Shown here: positions 45,985-56,700 of the stretch, piece by piece
Layout: each line of letters starts with the position of its first letter
Position numbering within the stretch: position 1 is the first letter of the stretch
DNA from: Caprella mutica
Lineage: Eukaryota; Arthropoda; Malacostraca; Amphipoda; Caprellidae
Reading direction: 5' to 3'
Assembly: GCA_947561585.1 (NCBI GenBank)
Contig: CANNZV010001458.1
Location: 122,687-186,686, forward strand
DNA length: 64,000 nt
The notes under the pieces: model-generated
Database searches by the model: none
Seen by the model: the letters and a program-made list of their open reading frames with translations, nothing else
What the model was told of the DNA's origin: nothing
Translations under genes and position numbers: made by a program

Positions 45985-47818
45985 CACAAATGGAAACACT
46001 TTTACAATCATCAACAAGATCAATAGATTTATTAGAATAAAAAATCTAGTCCAAATGTTATTCCAGTAAAAGTATTTAAAACGATTGCTGATATAATATC
46101 ACCATATCTTTGTAGACTTTTTAATAATTGCTTAACAAAAGGTACATTCCCTGATATCCTTAAAATTGCTCGAGTTGTGCCTATATTTAAAGATGGAGAT
46201 CGGAAGGACGTGGGAAGCTATAGGCCTATATCTATTTTACCAACACTTAGTAAAATATTTGAAAAAATGATTTGTAGGAGACTGAATAACTATTTAACAT
46301 CAAACAATATTTTGACCAATTGTCAATATGGGTTTAGGAAGGGTATAGGCACGTCGGATGCTTTTGTAGATTTGTCAAATTATCTCTATAATGAGCTTGA
46401 TAAGGGAAACTATGTATTCTCACTTTTTTTGGACTTTCGCAAAGCATTCGATGTAGTCAACCATAAGTTACTTTTAACAAAAATGAAATACTATGGTATA
46501 AGGGGAACTTGTCTGAATTTATTTAAGAGTTACTTATCACATAGAAGACAATATGTATGTATTGATGGTGTATGTTCTTCTATGTGTGATATTACCCATG
46601 GGGTTCCACAGGGATCGGTTTTGGGTCCCTTACTCTTTCTTATCTTCATAAATGATGTGGTGAACTCATCTGACAGATTTAAATTTGTTTTATTTGCAGA
46701 TGACAGTACTGTGTCCTATTCTTTTCGAAGAAACGAAATTGATGAGGTTCATCACATCATAGAATATAATCTGGATAAATTATGTAAATGGCTCTGTATG
46801 AATAAGTTAGCAATAAATGTCAGTAAAACAAAATATATGATTTTCTCATATAGGAAAAACATTTCTATTGCTCCTGTTAAAATGTATAATGATTTTATTG
46901 AAAGAGTCACAAAAATTAAGTTCCTTGGTATCTTAGTGGATAGTCATTTGGCATTTGAGAGTCATATTAACGGCATTCTTACTAAAATTTCCAAAACCAT
47001 TGGTATTCTGTATAGGGTCAATTTTTTACTGTCAAGTAGGGCCCTGAGTAACATTTACTTCTCTATTGTTCATCCTTACCTAGTCTACGGTATTGAATTG
47101 TTTGGAGGAGTAGCTCAATGTTTGACTGAGAAACTATTTATATGCCAGAAAAAAGTAATGAGGCTAGTGAATAAAATTGGATTACGTGACCACACAAATA
47201 ATTATTTCCTAAGTAATAAAATATTAAAGTTCTATGATTTATACAAATTGAAACTGGTCAGCTACATTTACAAGGTTGTTAATCTGAACGAAAACTCATA
47301 TCTGCTTCCTATGCTCACAACTCATAATAGCACACATGACCATAATACCAGACATAATAACCAATTTATTGTACCTTTTTTCAGGAGAGCGAAATCACAG
47401 GAGTGTTTTTTGTTTAATGCTGTTAAGTTCTGGAATGAAATTAGTGAATTGGGTGTATCGGAGTTAAATTGTAAAGCATTTCATAGGATGGTTAAGGTGC
47501 ATCTTGTAAATACCTATGCAGTTTAATTTTTTTTTTCTTTTTTGCGTTGCTCCCATTGGTGCACTATTTCAAATTGTTGTACATTTGTGATTGAAAAGTA
47601 TATTAAAGTGTAGTTGTTTCATGTAAAGTGTAAAACATTTTTTTTTAACTTTTGCCTTTGAAGCGAAAGCTTATTTAGGCCTAATTTTCCTATACCTATT
47701 TCATATGTATACGCTGTAATTTTGTATTTTTCTGTAAGAAGAAGGTGAATCCTGAACACCTACTTCAAATGTAAGGGAATTTTAGTTGAAATAAATAAAT
47801 AAATAAATAAATAAATAA
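45985..47818 (+). mobile_element. 5'-truncated LINE inserted in the Gypsy element
   Basis: Starts abruptly within the reverse transcriptase N-terminus and ends with an (AAAT/TAAA)n tail at 47786-47820, as target-primed insertions do. It lies between two pieces of the Gypsy integrase. A short AACAGA/ACAGA match at the borders may be the target duplication. Confidence 0.85.
46177..47526 (+). CDS. LINE reverse transcriptase (ORF2 C-terminal part)
   Basis: 449 codons are intact from 46177; homology begins about 45 codons earlier (NVIPVKVFK), behind a frameshift near 46040. Motifs in order: RPISILPTLSKIFEK, YGFRKGIGTSDAF, SLFLDFRKAFDVVNHKLL, HGVPQGSVLGPLLFL, the catalytic FADD at residues 173-176, and KFLGILVDSHLAF. 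The conserved tail DHNTRHNNQFIVPFFRRAKS, FNAVKFWNEI follows. The endonuclease part is missing, so the copy is dead, but the open frame shows it is rather young. Clade is probably within the L2/CR1/Daphne-like group, from the tail only. Confidence 0.85.
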   Translation: MPIFKDGDRKDVGSYRPISILPTLSKIFEKMICRRLNNYLTSNNILTNCQYGFRKGIGTSDAFVDLSNYLYNELDKGNYVFSLFLDFRKAFDVVNHKLLLTKMKYYGIRGTCLNLFKSYLSHRRQYVCIDGVCSSMCDITHGVPQGSVLGPLLFLIFINDVVNSSDRFKFVLFADDSTVSYSFRRNEIDEVHHIIEYNLDKLCKWLCMNKLAINVSKTKYMIFSYRKNISIAPVKMYNDFIERVTKIKFLGILVDSHLAFESHINGILTKISKTIGILYRVNFLLSSRALSNIYFSIVHPYLVYGIELFGGVAQCLTEKLFICQKKVMRLVNKIGLRDHTNNYFLSNKILKFYDLYKLKLVSYIYKVVNLNENSYLLPMLTTHNSTHDHNTRHNNQFIVPFFRRAKSQECFLFNAVKFWNEISELGVSELNCKAFHRMVKVHLVNTYAV

Positions 47819-47829
47819 AATAAACAGAT

Positions 47830-48778
47830 TATACCCAACAATTTTTACTAACACCAGCTCAGCTGGAGCAACATTAGAAACAGAATGAGGGCTATTCCTA
47901 TAGTTCAAATGAAAAAGTTGATGAATATCAACTAAACTGGGTTTTGGGAATGTTTTAACTAAAGATTTAATTTTATTCTTAAACAATTTCACCTTAACCT
48001 CAGCTAAACCATTACTACTAGGGTGATAAGTAGGTGTTAAAACATGGTTCATATTATTTAATGAACAGAAACGTTTAAACTCAGAACTAATTAATTGCGG
48101 TCCGTTTTCAGAGACCAACACCTCTGGAAAACCGAAACGTGAGAATATTGTTAATAAAGCGCTGACAGTGACACTCGATACAGTAGATTTCATCTGAATA
48201 ACTTCTAACCACTTAGAATAAGAATCAACAACAATAAGCCACATGTATCCCATAAATGGACCTGCAAAATCAATATGAACTCTCTGCCAACACTTAACAG
48301 ATGGTTCCCAACTATGCAAAGAAACCTTACTGTTATTATGCATATTTTCATTACAAGAAACGCATCTCCGAACTAAGGCTTCTATTTCAGTTGAAATACC
48401 AGGCCACCAAACATGTAACCGTGACAAAGACTTCATTTTTACCATTCCAGGATGCGACTCGTGCAATAACCCCAAAATTTGCCTACGAAAAACCAAAGGA
48501 ATAATTATTCTATTAGCTAAAAATAAACAATCTCCATGCATAGTAATTTCTGTCTGCCTATTTTTAAATGGAGTCAAACATGTTTTAACCTTACAGGGCC
48601 ATCCATTCATTACATAATATCTCACTAAACTTAAAATAATTGAATCACTTTCTATTGCCTCAGCTATTACAGTCTGATCAAGAGGTACTAATCCTAACTG
48701 TTCATCATATATACTTTTAACAAAACTCTCGCCTACATTAAATGAAGAATTTGTTGTAGGTAGAGGCAAACGAGACAA
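47830..48778 (-). pseudogene. Gypsy integrase, catalytic residue altered
   Basis: Zinc-binding HHCC region (HESHPGMVKM, CVSCNENM), first catalytic D in VHIDFAGPF, then LVSENGPQL, where the family has D in place of this E, and the third acidic residue in SNGLAE. The sequence leaves the family after NVAPAELVLVK at the LINE tail. The usual role is insertion of the cDNA; this copy should be inactive. Confidence 0.8.
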
Positions 48779-48839
48779 ACTATCTGCATTACCGTGAGCT
48801 TCCGATCACTTATTTTCAATTTCATAATTCAATTGTACC

Positions 48840-49708
48840 CTGACAGTAATATTGCCAATCTTTGCAGTCTAGCTGCAGCAATAACTTGAAAATATTTGGT
48901 CCTTTGGACCAAATATTTTTAACAGAGGTTTATGATCGATAATGAGTTTAAACTGGTTAGCGTACAGATACTGATGAAACTTTTTCAACCCAAAAATAAT
49001 TCTTAACGCTTCCTTTTCAATCTGTGAATAACCCTTTTCACTAAATGACAAAGATTTTGAACCATAAGCAATCGGGCGCTCACTCCCATCTTCTAAATAA
49101 TTGAACAACACTGCACCTTAGCCTACAGAGCTAGCATCGCATGACACACCAATGGTTTTGTTGATATCAAAATGACATAATACGGGACTATTTACCAAGG
49201 CTTCTTTTAACTTTGAAAAAATATTTTGACATTTTTCTGACCAATTATACTTAACCGAAGACCTCAATAAGTCATTAAAGGTTTGCAAGAATCAGCTAAC
49301 TTAGGTAAAAATGTACCGTAATAATTAATTAATCCAATAAATGACCTCAACTCAGACACATTTTCAGGGTTTTTCATATTTAATACTGCATTCACTTTAT
49401 CAACATTAGTATGTAAACCCTCAGCATCAATAATATGCCCTAAATAGCTGGCACGTGGTTCCATGAACTTCCATTCACTTAACTTCAAAATAAACCCACT
49501 TTCTCTAAATCTATCTAACACTCGTTCTAAATTCTTAATGTGCTCTTGGTCATTTCTACCCGTTATCAAAACATCAATTAGGTAACAAATTACTCCATCT
49601 AAACCCTGCGAAACAGTATCCATAGTCTTTTGGAAAATAGCGGGTGCACAAGAAATCCCAAACAAAGACGATTATATTGATATAAAACTTTGTGAGTATT
49701 AATAACGC
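48840..49708 (-). pseudogene. Gypsy reverse transcriptase and RNase H, degenerate
   Basis: 49706-49264: end of the palm with FGISCAPAIFQKTMD, a catalytic box read YLID where YxDD is expected, and GHIIDAEGLHT plus FIGLINYYGTFLP of the connection region. A one-base loss lies near 49665. 49111-48869: RNase H with IAYGSKSLSFSEKGYSQIEK and IIDHKPLL; a stop precedes it near 49120. Confidence 0.8.
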
Positions 49709-50040
49709 TGTTGCGGGAGGGAGAGATCCCGAAAGATAATACCTAAATTTAAAACTCTCCACGGAACCTAAGAGTAGTTGTACGAGTGTTTGCTTCAAAA
49801 ACTATGTTAAAAGATACACATTGTATGAAAATTAGAAAAGGTAGAAAACTAGTATTTTATTAACAATATAATTTCATATTTTATTAGCACAGAAAACTAA
49901 ACTAATCTACGATAACACAATAACATATATACATATCCTAAATGTTCATTAATTTTACCATTAGACAAATATCGATGGTGAATAATAATTGAGATTAAAT
50001 TAACATAGAAAAATAAAACACAGATTGGTGTTTTAAAGAA
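49709..50040. other. TGTTGCGGGA-type insertion start
   Basis: TGTTGCGGGAGGGAGAGATC, then CCGAA, begins where Gypsy homology stops; a close relative is at about 6279. It may be an LTR or another element end. No gene. Confidence 0.5.
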
Positions 50041-50470
50041 CAGTCCAAGTAACTGGCGCATTATAAATCAGGTAACCGGCGCAATATAAATCAGGTATAA
50101 CTGGCGCAATATAAATCAGGTATAACTGGCGCAATATAAATCAGGTATAACCGGCGCAATATAAATCAGGTAACGGGCACAATAATAATCGGGTAAGTGT
50201 CACCATAGAAATCAGGAACGGGCACAATAATAATCACGTAACGGGCACAATAATAATCAGGTAAGTGGCACCATAGAAATCAGGTAACTGGCACAATAGA
50301 AATCAGGTAAGTGGCACAATAGAAATCAGGTAAGTGGCACAATAGAAATCAGGTAAGTGGCGCAGTTCAAATTCAGGTAAGTGGCGCAGTTCAAATTCAA
50401 GTTAAGTGGCGCAGTTCAAATTCAGAAAAGTGGCACAGTTCAAATTCAGGTAAGTGGCACTCTAGCTAAC
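50041..50470. repeat. 23-25 bp minisatellite, about 18 copies
   Basis: Unit GTAACTGGCGCAATATAAAT plus CAG. It drifts along the array from GCGCAATATAAAT through GCACAATAGAAAT to GCGCAGTTCAAATT. Confidence 0.9.
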
Positions 50471-51295
50471 CCAAGATTGCGTGGCCTGTTGAATAAACAG
50501 AAATACTTTATAGAGTAATACCACTTAATAATTTTTACTCAATATATATTTGCATCATATGATATACTCATAACGAAGATATTCAACTTTTAGTATTTAT
50601 ATATAAAGTTGGTGAAAAGTTTTAGTAGCTAATTAGGTTGAAGGGTAACTAATGTAAATATTAGTGATATACAGGGATTCCGACACTCTTGTTGCCAAAC
50701 TGTAACATAAGGTTGCATTCGTCGAAATAAACACTTTATATTCTATGAAGGAATGGTCTAAAATGCTTAGTTAAAGAGTTACAAGGTTAGGAAAGTGTAT
50801 ACTTGTAGTTATAAAATCTTCAGACCGGTTTGTTATTTGAAGTTAATTATTTTGTGACTTTGAAATAAAACAGTGTCCTTCTGCTTAAATGTTTGTGGTT
50901 TTAGAATGGTTGTTTGACAATAATATTTATTGCTTTAAGAGAGTGAATAAGAGTTTCAAACACGGTTACATGTAATGCATTTGGTGAGGGTAATTAACCA
51001 CCTACTGTTTTCTCTCGGCCAGAGGTTTTCTGTGGTTTACTTTATAGAAATAACGAGCTTTTGAGGTTTCATGTATCCTGACGGATTTCAAGTTTGATGT
51101 TTCTTTTCTGTGAGAAAGTAATTAGTTTAGTCGGAAATATAGGAGGAGTTATTTTTGAATTGGTCAGTTTCTATTAGTTGAGGGTAGAATTAGGGACAGC
51201 CTACAGGAGGGTTGAGAACCAATCGGAATTGGAGAAGTGAGATCATCGGCATCTTACGTTTGGATTTGGGTGGAGTCTAAGATGAATCTGGGTAG

Positions 51296-51306
51296 TATAT
51301 AAGCGG
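51296..51306 (+). promoter_or_regulatory. Candidate TATA-type promoter
   Basis: GTATATAAGCGG is followed about 30 bp later by GTCTGTCTGTCGTCACTC at the start of a GC-richer segment (51330-51830) with no long coding frame. It could be an LTR or element promoter. Confidence 0.25.
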
Positions 51307-52368
51307 TGGATTGAGATTATGAAGGGGTCCTGGTCTGTCTGTCGTCACTCTCTGCTTACGATAGAGTCTTAAGTAGTTTACCGGTCTGGATAAGACCCCG
51401 GCGGGGTGAAGTCTTCTCTCACCCCAGCCTTAGGTGACCATCGCAGGACTTAGTCGATGAAGATCTCCGCCCGTCATAGTGGTGGAGATAGGATCCTTTG
51501 CAAGTGACTGAATCTTGCAATTCAATGGATCCCGGCAGCAGAGGTTGTATCTTTACGACAGAGTCGAAGCCAAATGAGACAGGATGTGGGAGCCAAGAAC
51601 TGAAGTCTATTGCAGAATAACTTCTGACGTTGCAGAACTACTTCTCATGTTGCAGAACAGACATTCAATAAGCAGTAGGAGTCTGAAGCCAGAGTCACCA
51701 TCATCGTACCGAGATTTGCACGATTTGTCGTCCACGTCAATTAACAAAGTTCCAGTGGAGGACTTCAGCCGTTCCCAATATACTAGTACAGTGGTTCCGA
51801 AGAGTTTCCAGCCGCATCAACTCCATTAGAAATTCAGTAACCCCATCCGTATTTCCTCAGAGATTGTGTCAGTGTTTATTTGTGAAAAGTATACTCTCAA
51901 CCTCCAATGATTGACCCATGTTGTAAGTTAAACTCCTCCATAGGTAGATATTTGATTAATTGAATTAAATGTACGATGTATATGTAGGATTTACTATTTC
52001 TCGAACCTTTTGTCTGATCGATTACTTAATTAGAGTTCACCTAATTTAAACTATGACTGTGTTTTACTTAACCTTGTTATTTTGGTACGATATTTGATTT
52101 GATGTTATTTAATGAAGTGGTAGAATTAATGATTATTATTGACAAGTAACGTAAACAGTAAATTAGACAAATTGATTATTCTTTCTAGGAAGAATCGTAA
52201 CTCACGTAAATAAAAGCCCGCTCGGCACTAATTAATAACCACGCTACCATGTGAAAGAAAGAACTTAAATACTGGAATTTTTTTTATATAAATATTGGAA
52301 AGAAAGAAATGCCTGCCCATACGGCAATAAAAAAAAACCCACTTCAGGGCACGACCCCCGAACATACA

Positions 52369-52735
52369 AAAGTAGTATTTGTACCATTTATTATTATTAG
52401 TTAACGTCATTTTTTAATGTTACGATAAGAAACAAAATATTTTTAACAGTAATTATTAGGAGCACAAGAAACTTAATCTTAAATTAGGTTACATGTTTGC
52501 AAAATGTGTTCAAACTGCCTCCCATTTGTCGCATCCGCTAATGCTTGGCGGACGCAAGCAAAGACACCAGGAGTTTCATGATTCCTTGCGGGAAAAACGT
52601 TTGAACATGTAACCCAATTTAAGATTATGTTTCTTGTGCTCCTAATAATTACTATTAAAAATGTTTTGTTTCTTATCGCAACATTAAAAAATATAATGTT
52701 AACTAATAATAATAAATGGTACAGATACTACTTTC
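52369..52735. repeat. Long palindrome with mariner-like core remnant
   Basis: Arms of about 130-140 bp (ACCATTTATTATTATTAGTT, AGGAGCACAAGAAACTTAAT and complements) flank about 95 bp. The minus strand of the core reads ETPGVFACVRQALADATNGR and then QFEH, like the C-terminus of IS630/mariner transposases (ANGGHFEH-type). Probably a MITE derived from such an element. Confidence 0.6.
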
Positions 52736-52767
52736 CTAACCTTGTAACTCTTTTACTAAGCATTTTA

Positions 52768-53802
52768 GGGTGTACGGACAACTGCCATGCGGATAACTGC
52801 CATGCGGATAACTGCCATGCGGATAACTGCAGTGCGGACAACTGCCATAGTGGACAACTGCCATGCGGACAACTGCCATGCACTATATTATAATTTTATT
52901 TCGAGTGATTTGTAATGCACTTGTAAACTTAACCATTCTTGCAATTAATTTAATGTGAAGTATATTATTATTAGTATTACCTAAAAATCAAGACTAATAC
53001 TGTTAATCGTATAGTTTGAAATTGTGCAGGAATAAGTATAAAAATTAACATTGACAGTAGATTCAGGATTTAAAGTTTATTTATACTAAATTTATACATC
53101 AATTTATATTTGTTAGATAATACTATTTCATATTTAACACATTTAGCCCCTTAAACAATGAAATAATTGACAAAAAGGTTAAAATCTATAGATGCAAATT
53201 TTTTTTTACAAACATTTCAAATACAAAGAATAGTATAAACACAAGCTTTACAGGTTAAAATTGTTAGAATTAGGTTAAATTATAGTGGGTTAACAAAGTT
53301 AAGACATAGAGTTTATTTAAAGAGTAATATGTTATACAGTTAGAAGTCTATTGGTGAGATGAGTGAAACACATCTCTCACTGAGTAATGTAAAAGACCGA
53401 CTAACTTAAGAATTTACATGCGGTGGTATTTAACACGCACCGGAACTGTAATGGACTTTAAACCTTAAATCCGTTTCTCATAAAAGTAATACATTGTTAT
53501 TTAAACAATAGGTAATTAATATAGCTGAGCTAGTCTAACAGGAAGTTAACATTAAACATATAAAGAGTGTGTAATACAAATTACACACATCACAATTACA
53601 GACTATACCATTAACATTTTTATACTGAATTTTAGGTTAAGATGATAAATTGTCAAAAATAATAATATATAATTCACATAAAATTAATTCCATGAAAGGT
53701 TAGGTTTACAAGCGCACTACAATTCACCCAAAATAAAATTATAATATATTGCAAGGCAGTTGTCCGCATGGCAGTTGTCCGCATGGCTGTTGTCCTAGAG
53801 CC
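52768..53802. mobile_element. Terminal-array element C, 8-bp TSD
   Basis: Tips GGGTGTACGGACAACTGCCA at the left and, on the complement, GGCTCTAGGACAACAGCCAT at the right. The duplication is GCATTTTA/GCATTTTT (52760-52767, 53803-53810). 15-bp iterons GGACAACTGCCATGC lie at both ends. The core is AT-rich and non-coding. Confidence 0.8.
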
Positions 53803-55098
53803 GCATTTTTGACGAATGCAACCTTATGTTAAAGTTTGGCAACAAAAGTGTTATTACCCTATAAATAACGTATATCGATTAGATTTATTTTCGATTTCTG
53901 GGATATCGAATCGACTAAAACTGAAATTTTAAGATAATCCTATCCAATTGGTGATTTATCATAGTTACCCATACCTATTAATTTAATTATTTCTATTTCA
54001 CATCAATCTTCGACAATATCAGATTATAATTCTTTAACTTATTATAATTAATGTATAAAGTAATATATAAAATTAACATAAAAAGTTAATGATAAAAATA
54101 AATATTCACAAGAAGTTATATTTGATTGTGACTGATTAACTTATATTAGTGAATAAATACGTCACTCCCAATAATTTTATCTGCCAATTAGCTATAATAT
54201 TTTCTTCTTCACTACTTTATTCAATTTTCGACGTGGAAACATGTGAGTTCATTTTGGTTTATTTATAAAATAGTAAATTCACTGAATAGATCACCAAAGT
54301 GAAGTGAGTTGGGTTCCTTTTTAGATTATCAGCGAAATATTCAAATGAATGCGAAATATTAAGCAAATTATGAGTTTAACTAACTCTAACATGAGAGTCA
54401 ATGAATATATTTACTTTGACAAATGGATGGGTGGTTTTTAGTTACTAGTAGTCAGGCAATGGATACACAACGCGAACTGTTATTGAATGGATGTTAGTTG
54501 GGGATTAAACAGGGATGAACCTAACTGAAAAAGAGATGAAAAAGAGGTTGTTTACGACCATTATAAGCTCTCAAGTTCTGCTCCAGGGGTAATGTATGGC
54601 TTACCAAAAATTCACAAAGATAATGTTCCCTTTCGTCCCATTTTGTCATCAATAGGAACAGCTTGCTACAAAATTTCAAAATTTATTCTTCCATTCTTAA
54701 CTCCCTTAACTACTAATCAATATACTGTTCAGGATAGCTTTTCTTATGTTCAGGATATAGTTAATACTCCAAATAGTGATAATTATGTAATGGCAAGCTT
54801 TGATATTAAGTCCCTCTTCACGAATATTCCCTCAAATGAAACTTTAGATATTGCTACAGATACTCTGTATGATAATGATAAATTAAGTGTCCTTCCATTT
54901 TCAAAATTGTATTCTAAGAATCTTCTAGAGACAGCTGTTAAAGGAAGTGCTATTTATTTTCAACAATGTATTGTATTCTCAGTTTGATGGAGTGGCGGTG
55001 GGAAATACCTTACCTCCAACGCTAGCGAATGTTTTTCTGTGTCATCATGAAGTTACTTGGCTAGATAATTGTCCTTCAGACTTTAAACCATTAGTTTA

Positions 55099-55984
55099 GC
55101 CATGTTGTTGATTGGCGTATTAAATTGAAACTATTATTCCTATTATCATTAAGTCTATCCTTTGAAAATAATTTCGAATCTATTTCTTTATCCAGAAGTA
55201 GCTGCTGAAAATTTTCATACTGCTCGGTGTTTCGAATGTCCTCCCTGTATAACTTAAAGTTTAGACATTTCGGAGTTAAACTATTTTCTTTGCAAGTTTC
55301 CAAAAAGTCGATATCCATATTGTTTTTCTTGAATTTCTATTCATCTTTTTCTAAGTTCCGAAATAATTTTAAAGTTTCGCGTCCATATCTTGATATAATA
55401 ATTTGTGTTATGGGCCGGCTTCCCTCTGGGAAATCTTAATAAATTTATAAACTGAAGAACAAGTGAAACCACGTAAAAAGTAATCATCCTTCTATTTTTC
55501 TTATGAGCTTTCGAATAATAAAATATTCATCATCAGTATCCTAATTTTGACTAATCTAAACTTATTATATAGAACAAAGAAGTATAATAGATACCAAAAT
55601 TAATAAAGTCGCCTAAAAAGTTACTAAATAATTAAAGAAAATGGAAATAATAGAAAAATAATAAGTTATTAACCCAAAATAGTTAAATTAAAAGAACTCG
55701 CTTGTTCATTGAGCGATGGTGACTGCTTATGGATGTATATAAATTCCGATATACGAAGATCACACTGGTTTGTAGTTTGCAAAATTTTGAAGTTATCTTC
55801 CTTAATTGGGTGATTTTAATCTAATGAATGGTTACGAATTGAACTGAAAGGTGGGGAGCTATAGGGGTTATTAGTTCTAAAAGATATTCACTTATGCTGA
55901 CAAATTCTCACCTTTAACTGCATCATGGTCTCACCATTTAGGTGGACTTGACTTCAATCACTTCATCAGTCTTATAAATAGCAA
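55099..55984 (-). mobile_element. Second Penelope 5' fragment with 11-bp TSD
   Basis: Flanked by a perfect duplication CCATTAGTTTA (55088-55098, 55985-55995). The minus strand 55318-55091 encodes a Penelope N-terminal piece (MDIDFLETCKENSLTPKC). Upstream of it on that strand is non-coding sequence with a hammerhead-like motif. Insertion in the opposite orientation into another Penelope copy is common in this group. Confidence 0.75.
55505..55540 (-). ncRNA. Candidate hammerhead ribozyme core
   Basis: On the minus strand CTGATGA (55536-55530) is followed by GAATA-loop-TATTC and GAAA (55512-55509), the order of the hammerhead core around stem II. Penelope-like elements carry hammerheads in their terminal repeats. 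There is an extra U before stem II, and stems I and III are not convincing, so it may be degenerate. Confidence 0.4.
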
Positions 55985-56700
55985 CCATTAGTTTATAAAC
56001 GCTACATTGATGATACTTTCATTCTTTTTAGACACAGCTCTCAAATAACAAAATTCTTAAATTGTCTAAATTCTCAACATAGCAATATTAAATTCACTTG
56101 TGAGACTGAAACTGATTCAAAACTTAGCTTCCTTGATGTTTTAATTACTAGAGAAAATAATGAATATGTAACTTTTGTATTTCGCAAAAAAACATTCACT
56201 GGCCTTGGTATGAGATTTAAATCTTTTGTTCCATTTAATTTTAAGACTAATATTATTTCATGTTTGATTTATAGGGCTTTTAGGATTTGTTCTCGAGATA
56301 CGTTGTTTGAGAATGAATTGTCATTTCTTAGGGATTATTTTTTGAAAAATGGCTTCACATGCAAAACTATAGATACTGTATTTAGGAAAACCGTAAATAA
56401 TATTTACCATTCAAAACCTGCAGAACTTAGTTGTGATAGGAAGCCGGTTTATGTTAGGTTAGAGTATTTAGGGTTTGTTTCCAATGTCCTCAAACGTAAA
56501 TTATCCATTTTGATCAATAAGTTTTACCCTCAAATTCAACTTAAATTCATTATTAATTCATCTAATTCCATCGGCAATATGTTCAATTATAAAGACAAAC
56601 TCCCACCTTTACTTGTTTCCAATGTTATATACAAATTCACTTGCGGACAGTGTTCTGCGGCCTATATAGGTGAAACACAGGAACAACTAAAGGTGAGAGC

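Larger units (their letters stand above)
45301..49708 (-). mobile_element. Ty3/Gypsy LTR retrotransposon, 5'-truncated and split by a LINE
   Basis: Minus-strand order: reverse transcriptase (49706-49264), RNase H (49111-48869), integrase (48778-47830), a plus-strand LINE insertion, integrase C-terminus (45960-45602), polypurine tract (about 45507-45495) and a 3' LTR (45494-45301). The RT start is cut near 49708, where the TGTTGCGGGA sequence begins. The pol type resembles K02A2.6-like animal Gypsy elements. No envelope gene is seen. Confidence 0.85.
50686..53852. mobile_element. Element with ~110-bp inverted repeats, unclassified
   Basis: CACTCTTGTTGCCAAACTGT through GGTTGCATTCGTC at 50686-50722 recurs inverted at 53814-53852. 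The inner part (AAAATGCTTAGTTAAAGAGT...GGTTAGGAAAG) recurs inverted at 52733-52767, on the far side of element C. No target duplication was identified. Between the arms lie 51.3-51.8 kb of moderate GC, and a palindrome. Confidence 0.6.
54540..56700 (+). pseudogene. Penelope reverse transcriptase with start of GIY-YIG domain
   Basis: Motifs in order: LSSSAPGVMYGLPKIHK, PFRPILSSIGTACYKI, MASFDIKSLFTNIPSNE, GVAVGNTLPPTLANVFLCHH (after a frameshift near 54985), and after the insertion KRYIDDTFILFRH with the catalytic DD intact. ETDSKLSFLDVLITR and IYRAFRICSR follow. The nuclease begins IYKFTCGQCSAAYIGETQ (zinc-binding CxxC and the YIG). The frame leaves the family at 56700. Confidence 0.85.
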
